A DNA stretch of 64,000 nucleotides from Vombatus ursinus (Eukaryota > Chordata > Mammalia > Diprotodontia > Vombatidae): the NCBI RefSeq assembly GCF_900497805.2, contig NW_020948739.1, positions 10,613,968 to 10,677,967 on the forward strand, read 5' to 3'. A program made the translations under genes and the position numbers. Positions within the stretch are counted from its first letter, which is position 1. Every line of letters begins with the position of its first letter. Under the pieces are notes generated by a model, which saw nothing but the letters and a program-made list of their open reading frames with translations, was not told the origin of the DNA and searched no databases. Below are positions 54,801-64,000 of the stretch, one piece after another.

Positions 54801-55753
54801 ATAAATTTTATCATGATTCAGCCCCCAAGGATCTCATTAGAATGTTGACATGGCAAAGCCTCTACTGATAGCAGCACTTTCTTTTTTAATTAATAAAAGA
54901 GGCCAATGGCAGTCTTATATCTTTTTAAAACTTTGGGTTACAAATTTTCTCTCTTCCTCCCTCCCCACCCACCCTCATTGAAAAAGGCAAGCATCTCTAT
55001 ACAGGTTATAGATGTGTAGTCATGCAAAACACTTCCATAGTTGTCATGTTGTGAAAAACTAAGTATATTTCCCTTCATCCTATCCTGCCCCCCATTTATT
55101 CTATTCTCTCTTTTGACCCTGTCCCTCCTCAGAAGTGTTTGCTTCTGATTATCCTCTTCCCCAATCTGCCCTCCCCTCTATCAAACCCCTGCTCTCTTGT
55201 CCCCTTCTCCCCTTATTTTCCTGTAGGGTAAGATAGATTTCCATACACCATTGTGTATGTTATTCCCTCCTTAAACCAAATCCTTTGAGAATAAGATTCA
55301 CTCATTCCCTCTCACCTTCCCCCATTTCCCCTTCACTGTAAAAACCTTTTCTTGTCTGTTTCATGTGAGATAATTTACCCCATTCTACCTCTCCCTTTCT
55401 CCTTCTCCCAGTATAATCCTCTTTCACCCCTTAATTTTATTTTCCAGATATCACCTCTTCATCTTTAAATTACCCTGTGCCATCTATCTATCTACCTACC
55501 TACCTACCTATCCATCTATCTATCTATCTACACATACACATAATTTTTCCCCTCCCACTACCCTAATACTGAAAAGGACTCATGAGTTACAAATATCATC
55601 TTTCCATCAGGAATGTAAACAGTTCAATCTTAATAAGCCTCTTATGATTTCTCTTTCCTGTTTACCTCTTCCATGTTTCACCTGAGTCTTGTATTTGAAA
55701 GTCAAATTTTCTATTCAGTTCTGGTATTTTCCTCAGGAATGCTTGAAAGTCCC

Positions 55754-56056
55754 CTATTTCACTGAATGACCATTTTTACCCTGAAGGATTATACTCAGTT
55801 TTGCTGGGTAGGTGATTCTTGGTTGTAATTGTATCTCCTTTGCCCTCCAGAATATCATACTCCATGCCCTCTGGTCCCTTAATGTAGAAGCTGCTAAATC
55901 TTGTGTTATCCTGGTTGTGTTTCCACAATACTTGAATTGTTTCTTTCTGGCTGCCTGCGATATTTTCTCCTTAGCCTGGGAATTCTGGAATTTGGCTACA
56001 ATATTCCTAGGAGTTTTCCTTTGGGGATCTTTTTCAGGATTGGTGGATTCTTTCAA
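55754..56056 (-). pseudogene. L1 ORF1 C-terminal part (RRM and C-terminal domain)
   Basis: ORF1 protein is the RNA-binding chaperone of L1 particles. This frame holds the C-terminal domain: 'RKTPRNIVAKFQNSQAKEK', 'ISQAARKKQF', 'ITQDLAASTLRDQRAWSMIF' and 'QLQPRITYPAKLSIILQGK', which line up with the mammalian ORF1 pattern 'LSAETLQARREW...NFQPRISYPAKLSF'. The frame stops at 55754, but the next frame continues 'DFQAFLRKIPELNRKFDFQIQD' to a stop at 55662, so a single frameshift separates the last 30 or so residues. An upstream frame break lies between this piece and 56192. Confidence 0.8.
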
Positions 56057-56191
56057 TTTCTATTTTGCCCTCTGGTTCCTAAGGCTTTTTTTGATCATGG
56101 CTTTCAGATAGTTCAATAATTTTTAAGTTCTTTCTCCTAGATCTATTTTCCAGGTCAGTTGTTTTTCCAATGAGATATTTCACATTATTTT

Positions 56192-56659
56192 CTATTTTTT
56201 CATTCTTTTGGTTTTGTTTTTACAATTTGTTGATTTTTCATAGTCACTAGTTTCCAATTGCTCCATTCTAATTTTTAAGGAAGTATTTTCTTCAGTAAAC
56301 TTTTGGACTTCCTTTTCTATTTGGCCAATTTTGCTTTTTAGGGCATTCTTCTCCTCATTGGCTTTTTGGATCTCTTTTGCCATTAGGCTATTTTTTAAGG
56401 TGTTATTTTCTTCAGTATTTTTTTGGGTCTCCTTTAGCATCACTCTCAATTTTTCCTCTAATTCTTGGACTTGCTTCTCAAAATCCTTTTTGAGCTCTTC
56501 CATGGCCTGGGACCAATTCATATTTTTCTTGGAGGCTTTGGATGTAGGAGCTTTGGCTTCATTGTCTTCTTCTGGGTGTATGTTTTGATCTTCTTTGTCA
56601 CCAAAGTAAGATAATATAGTCTGACTCTTTTTGGGCTGCTTACTCATGATCCCAGCCAA
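56192..56659 (-). pseudogene. L1 ORF1 N-terminal part (coiled coil)
   Basis: 155 codons from MAGIMSKQPKK. A short basic N-terminus includes SQTILSYF at residues 12-19. An acidic linker follows, then a Glu/Lys-rich heptad coiled coil from about residue 48 to 138 ('ELKKDFEKQVQELEEKLRVM', 'KIGQIEKEVQKFTEENTSLK', 'RMEQLETS'), the trimerisation domain of L1 ORF1. The start could be Met1 or Met5. The frame ends at a stop after 'KTKRMKK', before the RNA-binding domain. Confidence 0.8.
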
Positions 56660-57493
56660 TTACTTGAGTTATAAACTCTTTGTTAAGGTAGGGGTCTGTT
56701 TCCAGTGTGGAGAATGTACTGTCCCAAGCTTCAAGGGTTTTGTGTAGCTGTTTTCAGAGATACTTCTAGGGCCCTGTAAACTTTCAGTTCTTCCAAGGTG
56801 CTATGATCAAGGGCAAGGTGTTTACTCCTTTCCTGACCTGTGCTCTGATCTATGAGTGAACACAAGCACTCTTTTCTATCTTGGAACTGTGAGGAGGATT
56901 TCCTTTCCATAGACACTACCAGCTCCACCACACCAGCGCTCCTCCTTGCCCCAGGACCGCCACCCAGAACTGTGACCAAGATCCAAGCATGGACAAGAGA
57001 ATCCTGCACCAGCAGAGAGATCCCTGCAATCCCCCTCTGATCAGCCACTGGATTCCCCCTCTGTCTGTGGGCTGGAAGCTCAGAAGGAAGCCACCGCCCT
57101 GGGGCCAGGCTCAGGGAATGGGGCTGTGACCCAATGCTTCTCTCACCGCAGAGACTGACTTTTCCCACTAACCTTCTAAGTTGTCTTTGGTGTTCATGGG
57201 TTGAGAAGTCTGGAAACTGCCACAGCTGCCCATGATTCAGTCCTGTGAGGCCTGTTCCAGGTTTACTGTGGCCTGCGTGCCCACACTGAACTCCGCTCCT
57301 CTCCCAGCTCAGCACGATATACCTTTCCAGTCAGTCATCAAGGTTGTCTTAGGCTGGAAATTTGTTTCAATTTGTCTTTTTGTGGGTTCTGCTGCTCTAG
57401 AATTTGTTTAGAGCCATTTTTTATAGGTATTTGGAGGGGTTTGGGGGAGAGCTCAAGCAAGTCACTGCTTTTACTCCGCCATCTTTGCTCCCC
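56660..57493 (-). promoter_or_regulatory. LINE 5' UTR / internal promoter region
   Basis: It is GC-rich with several CpGs and begins with the AAGATGGCGG motif, a YY1-type site found at the 5' ends of mammalian L1 promoters. It lies directly upstream of ORF1. A 194-codon frame on the same strand (56731-57315) runs through most of it. Confidence 0.6.
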
Positions 57494-57505
57494 TGGCGGC
57501 ATTTT

Positions 57506-58620
57506 TTCAAGTCACATTTGAAGCTTTGAAGGAGGTGATAGAACCAGATTTTCATGATGATTCCTCTATCCACCAATAGTTAGGAATGGGACTTTATAAC
57601 TTTCTTCCTTTGACCATGTTAGTCCTTTGTTAGTAAGGGGATACTGTATTGGCATGTATGTAAGGCATTGCACAGTTGAGGCCAAGCAAAGTCCTTCAGC
57701 ATCTCTCTATAGCTTTCTACGTTGTCTTTAAAGCTAAAGAAAAGATGGTAACCCACATCAGTCAGCCATTTTTTTCCCCATGAAATCTTATAGATGGTCC
57801 TGATGTTTTAGTAATCTCTTAGAATCTGTTAAAGTTCTCAAGGTGCTTTACCCAAATCTGCATGGAATCTATATATTTATATTTGATGATAGTATCACTT
57901 ACAGATTTTTTTTTCATTACTGTCTATATTTAATAGCTATGTGTTCTGAAATTATCCTTGGTGTTTTCCTTAACAATGTAAGTCTAATGGGGCTGTAATT
58001 GAAGCAAGCAGGCAAAAACAAAATAGAAGGGAAGGGAGAGAGAGAGAGCGAGGAAGAGAAAAAAAAGAAGGAATTTAGTTTTCAAAGGGATATGACAGAA
58101 GCTCTTGACAAGTTCTGTGTAAATTATATCTTCAAGCATTTTCTCAAATTGAATTACATTATAATATCAGAGATACAGTCTTACAGAGGGAAAAAATAAA
58201 TTCTAATAAAAAAGCCCCACTGAAATTCCTAACATTTAATTCAAGGAGCATTATTCTTCTGCCATTCTACAGCTTGTGTGCATTTAATTTTTCCACATAA
58301 ATTTTTAAAGAAAAGTTGAATAGATGATTCATCCTCCTGATCTTTGCACACTCATTAAAATGAACGTGTATTAAAATATATGACACAGTTTGCTCACACT
58401 TCCTTGAATATTCACACTGGCTTCATAGGACTGAAATGATTAAGCACCCACACTACAGAAATTCTTCCAGAGAGTATCCTTGCTTACTAATTACAAGAAC
58501 CACATGGAGATGCTATTTTGGATAGAATTTGGACTACAGAATCACACTGGTACAAGGCTCTACTTATTTATAAAGGTCCTGGTACATAATGTAAAGATAT
58601 TTTTTGGGGAGAGGAAATCA
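57506..58620. other. Unassigned sequence
   Basis: This probably continues the target sequence left of 54881. A purine-rich GA tract lies near 58025-58075. No gene recognised. A worn LINE is possible for 57506-57950. Confidence 0.4.
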
Positions 58621-58624
58621 GACT

Positions 58625-58817
58625 GGAGGTAATATGTACAATGGAAAGAGAATTGGCTCATCTATCAGAGGTCTTGAGTTCCAGTCCTTCCTCTGACACT
58701 CAGCAGCTGTGTGACCATGGGGTAGTACTTAATGTTTTGAGCCACAATATTCTCATCTGTAAAATGAAAAGGCCAGATTAGATGGCGTCTTCTAGCCATA
58801 AACTTATGATCATGGTA
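58625..58817 (+). repeat. CORE-SINE (MIR/THER type)
   Basis: GTAATATGTACAATGGAAAG head, GTGTGACCATGGGGTAG, ATTCTCATCTGTAAAATGAA and AGATTAGATGGCGTCTTCTAG. Confidence 0.75.
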
Positions 58818-58870
58818 TTGTTTATTTGGTATAACCTAATTATGAATTCCTGCAACCTGTGAGTTATGGT

Positions 58871-59119
58871 AGTTGTTCAGTTGTGTCCAACTCTTCACGA
58901 TTCTATTTAGGGTTTTCTTAGCAAAGATACAAGTGGTTTGCCATTTCCTTCTCCAGCTCATTTTCCAGATAAAGAAACTCAGGCACACAGGGTTAAGTGA
59001 TTTGTCCAGGGTCACACAGCTAGGAAACATCTGAGGCCAGATATGAACTCAGGGAAATGAGTCTTCCTGACTCCAGGCCCAGCACTCTATATAGCCAATG
59101 TGCCACCTCACTGTCCCAA
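58871..59119 (-). repeat. MAR1/WSINE1-type CORE-SINE, full length
   Basis: AGTTGTTCAGTTGTGTCCAA, GGGTTTTCTTAGCAAAGATAC, GGTCACACAGCTAGGAAAC and GTGCCACCTCACTGTCCC. AGTTATG flanks both ends (58862-58868, 59119-59125). Confidence 0.88.
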
Positions 59120-59160
59120 GTTATGACAGAACAATCTTTAAAAACAAGAAACAAAACTTT

Positions 59161-59242
59161 CTCTCTCTATATATATGTACATAGATATACAAATATGCAT
59201 ATACATGTACATATATGTATATATACAAATGCACACACATAC
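59161..59242. repeat. CT then TATATG/ACATAC microsatellite
   Basis: Mixed TATATG, ACATAT and ACACAC units. The frame at 59057-59365 is built from it and from SINE antisense. Confidence 0.9.
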
Positions 59243-59512
59243 ACCTTGAATTTAAAAAAAATATTCTGTGTAGTAACAGTAAGTAAGATAGAGCTATCTC
59301 CTGGGAACAGAACAGCGTTAAGTTTCTTGATAGGTCTGATGGTATTTCAATGTTTAAATTTTTAATATTTAATCAAGGTTCACAAGCATATTGTCAAACA
59401 GGACTGTAAGACTGTTTCCCAGTTGCTGTTTTTTTAAAAAAATCTCTATTTATCCTAATTTACCTCTGTTAAAGGTAAACTCCAGAATGTTTCTCAAAAT
59501 ATAAGTAGTTGT

Positions 59513-59656
59513 GGGGCAGCTAGGTGGTACAGTGCATAGAGCTCTGGCCTTGGAGTCAGGAAGACCTGAGTTCAAATTCAGTTTCAGACACTTAACACTT
59601 ACTAGCTGTGTGACGTTGGGCAAGTCACTTAACCCTGATTGCCTCACCAAAAAACT
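59513..59656 (+). repeat. Short marsupial CORE-SINE with AC-repeat tail
   Basis: GGGGCAGCTAGGTGGTACAG, GAAGACCTGAGTTCAAATTC, CTTAACACTTACTAGCTGTG and TTAACCCTGATTGCCTCACC. The A-tail has become an AC repeat (59656-59678). Confidence 0.9.
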
Positions 59657-59804
59657 ACACACACACACACACACACACGTATATATGTAGCAATAGCCTA
59701 AAAATAACAGTTCTATACTTGAGGGAAGTTTTATCATTCAAATTTAAATTCAATTTGGAATGAAGATATTTATCAGAGGTTTTCTTTCTACCAATAGCAT
59801 AGTC

Positions 59805-60005
59805 AATGATGTGGGACAGTGGCAAGTGTGTTAACCCTGGAATTGAAGGCCCTGGATTCCAGTCCTATTTTAGGCATTTATGATCTATATAATTTTGAGC
59901 AAGTCATTTAATTTTTCTGGGCCTCAGTTTCCTTATTTGTGAAGTAAAAGAGTTAAACTCAAATGGCCTCTAAAGTCCCTGAAGTTCTAACTCTATGACT
60001 CCATG
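59805..60005 (+). repeat. CORE-SINE (MIR/THER type)
   Basis: GGGACAGTGGCAAGTGTGTT, TTTGAGCAAGTCATTTAAT, GGGCCTCAGTTTCCTTATTTG and CCTCTAAAGTCCCTGAAGTTC. 60006-60257 is unassigned. Confidence 0.7.
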
Positions 60006-60257
60006 ACCAATCCACATGACTTAGGAGTTTGGTGCTTTTCTACTAGCGCTTGAAGTACACTTTTGAATTTATTTCTATTCAATGCAGTGTTTCTGATTCA
60101 TTACTTAATGGCTCATTAAAAGTAAGTAATAAGCATGCAATTGGGTAGGCTATGAAATGTCTATGTATATATACAAACATAAAAAGCAAAGTCAGAATCA
60201 TGTGCTGTAATGTTAAATTACATTTTGTTGATCTCTTTTGCTTTCATATTCTCTTTT

Positions 60258-61455
60258 TTGTTGTTCATTCATTTAGTTACATCTAACTCTCTGTAACCCT
60301 ATGGACCATAGCAAACCACGCCCTTTAATCCTCCACTATCTCCCAAAGTCTGTCCAAGCTCATATTCATTGCTTCCTTGATGCTTTCTATCCATCTTATC
60401 CTCTGCCATTTTCTTTTGCTTTTGCATTCAGTCTTTCCTAACACCAGGATCCAATGAGTCTTGTCTTCTCATTATGTGGCCAAAGTATTTAAGCTTTAGT
60501 TTCACTATTTGTCCTTCCAATGAGTAGTCTGAATTAATTTCATTAAGTATTGATTGATTTGATCTTCTTGCGGTCCAAGAGACTCTCAAAAATCTCCAGA
60601 CCCACAATTTGAAAGTATTGATTCTATGGCACTTAGCTTTCCTTATACATTAACTCTCACAATCACACATTGCTACTGGAAAAACCATAGCTTCGACTAT
60701 ATGGGCCCTTGTTGGCAAGGTGATGTCTCTGATTTTTAGTATTCTGTCCTCATATGTCATAACTTTCCTTCCAAGGAGTGTCTTTTAATTTCATGACTGC
60801 GGTTGACATCTACAGTGATCTTTGAGCCCAAGAATATAAAATCTGACTCTGCTTCCATTTTTTTCTGCCTTTATTTGCCAGCAAGTGATAAGACCAGGTG
60901 CTACAATCTTAGTTTTTTTTCTTAATGTTAAGCTCCAAACGAGCTTTTACATTCTCCTCTTTGATTCTCATCAAGAGGCTTCTTAATTCTTCTTCACTTT
61001 CTGCCATCAGAGTGGTATCATCTGCATGTCTGAGATTGTTGTTATTTCTCCTGGCAACCTCAGTGCTGGCTTTTGATTTGCCCAACCTGGCATTGCATGA
61101 TGTACTCTGCATACAAATTAAATAAATAAGGTGACAATATACTGCCTTGTCATATTCCTTTCTCAGTCTTAAAGTTGTTTCATGTTCAGTTCTAACTGTT
61201 GCTTCTAGGCCCATATACAGGTTCTTCAGGAGACAAGTAAGATGATCTGGTACTCCCATCTCCTTGAGGGCTTGTAATATTTTGTTGTGTCCCACACGGT
61301 CAAAGGCTTTGGTGTAGTCAATGAAGCAGAAGTGGATGTTTTTTTTTTCTGGAATTCCTTTGCTTTCTCTATCATCCAGTGGATGCTGGCAATTTGGTCT
61401 CTACTTCCTCTGCCTCTTCAAAAAACATCCTGTACTTCTGGTAATTCCTTTCTCC
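60258..61455 (-). mobile_element. BovB/RTE LINE, reverse-transcriptase part and 3' end
   Basis: In reverse the copy runs from 'QIASIHWMIEKAKEF' (about 61340-61400) through 'MGHNKILQALKEMGVPDHLTCLLKNLYMGLEATVRTEH' and 'RRNNNNLRHADDTTLMAES...EELRSLLMRIKEEN' to 'DTLPTRAHIVEAMVFPVAMCDCES'-like remnants and the 3' end ATGAATGAACAACAA at 60258-60272. These are diagnostic of BovB-type RTE LINEs. The catalytic YADD reads HADD, the 'VRQGCILSPYLFN' stretch is out of frame, and the 5' half is missing, so the copy is dead. Confidence 0.85.
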
Positions 61456-61672
61456 CCAAAGAAACAAATCTAATCTCTTTTTTGTATGACAATTGAAGGT
61501 AACTATCATGTACCTCCTAATCTTTTCTCATCCTGGCCAAACATCTTCAGTTTATGCAACTGATTCCTATGTGGAATTAATTTGAAAGTTTTCTCCATTC
61601 TAATTTCTCACCTCTGGATGTTCTTCAACATAGCAATGCCATTGTTAAACTGTCCTGTCCAAAAGCAGTCAG
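61456..61672 (-). mobile_element. CR1/L3 LINE 3' fragment
   Basis: AACAAATCTAATCTCTTTTT, AACTATCATGTACCTCCTAATC, TCCTGGCCAAACATCTTCAG and CTCTGGATGTTCTTCAACATAGC are ordered reversed landmarks. It abuts BovB and L2. Confidence 0.6.
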
Positions 61673-62686
61673 TTAATCAACAAACATTTATTAAACACGA
61701 TGTGCCAGCCATTGTTCTAGGCAATGTGGGTAAAAATGCAAAGAATGAAATGATCTTTATTTGTTAGGAGCTTCCACTGTAATAGGGATTGAAACAAAAA
61801 CACATATTTTAATATATACAGAATAAAAATGGAGAAAGTAAATACAAACCAATATAAAGTAATTAAATATAATGTAATCTAGGAGAAAAAGTACTAGAAT
61901 TTGGGAGGATCAGGAAAAGCTTCATGTAAAAGATGGTGATTGATCTGTTTATTAAAGGTATAGGTGAGGATGGAGTGCATTGCAGGCATGGGAGATGGCC
62001 AGTTCAGAGCCATGGAAACAGGAAATGTGTTGTGAGGAAGAACAAGAAGGCTAGATTCCAGCAGCATATGGGATATGGGGAGTAATATTCATTGAGACTG
62101 GAAATATAGATCGGGGTCAGGTTGTGAAGGGTTTTAAAAGCTTAATGAAAAACAAACTCAACTTTATATTTTATCCTAGAAGAAACAGGGAGTCACTGCA
62201 GTTAATAGAACAGGGGAATGACATGGTCAGATCTGTGCTTAAGGAAAATTGCTTTTCAGAACTTTGGATGGACTACTATGGTGAGAAACTTGAGACACAG
62301 AGACCAATTAGGAGGTTGTTTAGATAATAAGAAGTGAAGAGAATCTAAATTAATGTGGCATCTGTGTGAGTAGAGAGAAAGGATAGTTATACAGCAGTTG
62401 TTGTGGAGGTAGAAGTGTTAAGTTTTGGCAATTGAATAGATGGACATAGTGAGGGAAAATGAGGAATTCAGGAAAATGTTGAGGTTATAAACATGTGAGT
62501 CTAGAAAGGTAGTTATACCCTTGGGCAGAAATAAGAAAGTTTGGAAGAGAAAAGAGTTTTGGCAAAAGACAATAAATTTAGTTTTGGACCTGTTGAGTTT
62601 AAGGTCACCAGGACATTCAGCTTGAAATGTTCAATAAGCATTTAATGATGCTGAACTGAAACTCAGGGGAGATATTAGAGATGAAT

Positions 62687-62688
<2 letters not shown>

Positions 62689-62725
<37 letters not shown>
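62689..62725. repeat. AC microsatellite inside L2
   Basis: Eighteen or so AC units. Confidence 0.97.
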
Positions 62726-62729
<4 letters not shown>

Positions 62730-62929
62730 GTTAATGACAGAGACAGAGAAGGGCCTAGGATAGAACCTTGAGGAACACCCATAGGTAGCAGACATTATAT
62801 GAGATGCTAAGCCAGCAAAGAAACTTCAGAAAAAGATTGGCCAAGTAGGAGGAGAACATGAAGAGTAGAGCAGAGAGTATCCACAAGGAGGAGGTACCAA
62901 AAGTGTTAAAGGCAATAGACAGTCAATTC

Positions 62930-63105
62930 TATATATGTGTAGCATGTACCACATGATATAGAGTACATATATTCATACATATACATATATTTGCATAGAT
63001 GTACAGTATATGTAGTATACAGTATGCTATATGTGTAATATGCATTATATAGCACATATATGTATATGTGAATATATATTCATATATACACACATACATG
63101 TTCAC
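62930..63105. repeat. TATATG/ATACAT-rich simple repeat
   Basis: Degenerate TATA, ATAC and GTAT units between two L2 segments. The 133-codon minus-strand frame at 62929-63330 is an artefact of it. Confidence 0.85.
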
Positions 63106-63441
63106 ATGATAGATAGACAAATGAAATGATGAAACATAACCCGAAAGAGGAGCATTAGAATCTGAGGGGACCAGTAAAGACCTTCTGTAGAAGGTGACAT
63201 TTGAGCTGAGTCTTGAAGAAAGACAAAAAAACACAAGAGGTAGATTTGAAGGGATAGTGCACTCCAGGCATACAAGAAAGCCCATACAAGGCACTGAGAC
63301 AGTAGAATTATTATGTTTGGGGAACCACAAGTTAGACAGTGTAGAGAGGTCTAAGACTATGTGGAGGGGAGTAAAAGATGAGAAAAATGCCCATATAGGA
63401 AGGGTGCCAGGCTTTGAAGAGCTTTACATCCTAGAACACTG

Positions 63442-63562
63442 AGCAGTCAAGTGACTTGGCCAGGATCACATAGACAGTATGTGTCTGGCAACTGGAACCT
63501 GGACCCAGTTTTTTGTGGCTCTGAAACAAAGTCTATATCCACCATGTACAGCATGCTGTCCC
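63442..63562 (-). repeat. MAR1/MIR-type SINE fragment
   Basis: GCAGTCAAGTGACTTGGCCAGGATCACATAGACAG and CTATATCCACCATGTACAGC are reversed SINE head-side landmarks. Confidence 0.65.
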
Positions 63563-64000
63563 TCCACATATATGATTATACTCATAAAATATGACTTGTA
63601 TATGTTTTCTCAACTTTTTCTTATAAATTTTAATTTTCAATAGATGTAGGTCATAGGGAAGGCTGTTTAAAATACACATGAGCAAAGGCAATAAAGGAAG
63701 GAAAGTCAGAGTTTTCTTTTTGCCTTCTGGTTCTTACACTCCCTGCAAAATAGAATCCCAGAATGTTTGCCAGTTCCTCCTTTAATCTTTCTATGCCAGT
63801 CTATCCCTTCTCCTAGCTTTGTAGTTTTCTAATCTTCACATTGGCCTTTTCCAATGTCTTTTATTTTAAAGAACTTGCTCACCCCCCTCTTATTTTTGCT
63901 CTAGCACTCTTATCTGCACAGATGACGATGTGACTCAGCCTGCTTAGTAAAGAATCTCTTTAGTCTCTGCTCTGTAATTCACTAAATTTTGATGTTTGTT
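63563..64000. other. Unassigned sequence to the window end
   Basis: No gene or repeat family recognised. Confidence 0.35.

Larger units (their letters stand above)
54881..57493 (-). mobile_element. Half-L1 (HAL1-like) LINE, apparently full length, ORF1 only
   Basis: In its own orientation the 2.6-kb element starts GGGGAGCAAAGATGGCGGAG, a typical L1 5' end with a GC-rich 5' UTR (57493-56660). ORF1 follows (56659-55662), then about 780 bases of 3' UTR (G/A-rich tract, GGGTGGGTGGGGAGGGAGG, TTTTGCATGACTACACATC) ending in an A-rich tail. No ORF2 endonuclease or reverse transcriptase lies between. TAGCAGCACTTT (54869-54880) and TGGCGGCATTTT (about 57494-57505) look like a target duplication worn by transitions. 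HAL1 elements are known in mammals, including marsupials, and depend on L1 for movement. An L1 with ORF2 deleted after insertion is the alternative. Confidence 0.75.
61675..63430 (-). mobile_element. L2 LINE, long 3' part
   Basis: It starts with the reversed 3' end (AACAAACATTTATTAAACACGATGTGCCAGCC). It continues through CTTCATGTAAAAGATGGTG, GGCATGGGAGATGGCCAGTTC, GGTTGTGAAGGGTTTTAAAAGC, CATGGTCAGATCTGTGCTT, TTAGTTTTGGACCTGTTGAG and CCTTGAGGAACACCCATAGG. 63130-63430 (CTTCTGTAGAAGGTGACATTTGAGC) repeats the order of the first part, so a second L2 copy follows. No usable ORF2 remains. Confidence 0.75.

Noticed and set aside
56331-56588. 85-codon plus-strand frame opposite LINE ORF1
   Set aside because: Antisense shadow of the coiled-coil coding sequence.
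62929-63330. 133-codon minus-strand frame
   Set aside because: It spans a TATA-rich simple repeat and antisense L2.
1-64000. Search for tRNA or other RNA genes and CRISPR arrays
   Set aside because: tRNA-like text is always the head of a SINE, and repeats are simple or interspersed, not spaced arrays.
1-64000. Search for LTR or other virus-like elements
   Set aside because: No paired long terminal repeats, primer-binding sites or capsid, polymerase or envelope signatures were recognised.

Overview
The window is mammalian nuclear DNA, almost certainly from a marsupial. It is AT-rich and CpG-poor. It is filled with tRNA-derived CORE-SINEs of the MAR1/WSINE1 type (head GGCAGCTAGGTGGC, tail ending in CAACAACAA), marsupial-type L1 3' ends, a BovB/RTE LINE and many old CR1/L3 and L2 LINEs. 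A cytochrome c retrocopy matches the kangaroo protein most closely (from memory). I cannot name the species, and I cannot tell an American from an Australian marsupial.

I find no functional multi-exon host gene and no RNA gene, CRISPR array, or LTR or virus-like element. The only clear host-gene sequence is a processed retrocopy of somatic cytochrome c (CYCS) at about 12.6-13.8 kb on the minus strand. It has no intron, has a 16-bp target-site duplication, and is inserted in an older MIR SINE. Its 105-codon frame is still open.

Layout: 0.4-6.9 kb is a near-continuous mosaic of L2 and CR1/L3 fragments. 6.9-12 kb is mixed unique sequence with a few repeats. 12.2-18 kb holds the CYCS retrocopy, SINEs, L2 and a hAT MITE. 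18.6 and 21.3 kb carry two copies of an unassigned repeat of about 280 bp. 22.8-23.9 kb is a CR1/L3 split by a SINE, and 25.1-25.9 kb is a 5'-truncated L1 with a perfect 12-bp target duplication. 26.7-35.2 kb is strikingly repeat-poor and contains a CpG-richer patch at 29.2-29.95 kb, the best candidate for a host regulatory element or unannotated exon. 36.6-38.6 kb is a long CR1/L3 copy with readable reverse-transcriptase remnants, split by a hAT element. 39-49 kb is SINE-dense with several nested insertions, including a three-level nest at 47.8-48.2 kb. 50.5-52.6 kb is an old RTE-like LINE. 54.9-57.5 kb is an ORF1-only LINE that looks like a full-length half-L1 (HAL1). 60.3-61.5 kb is a BovB/RTE 3' part, and 61.7-63.4 kb is a long L2 copy.

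The window therefore reads as intergenic or intronic DNA whose history can be followed through nested transposons. Most family assignments come from remembered consensus sequences, not a database search, so repeat boundaries are good to about 10-30 bases unless a target-site duplication fixes them.
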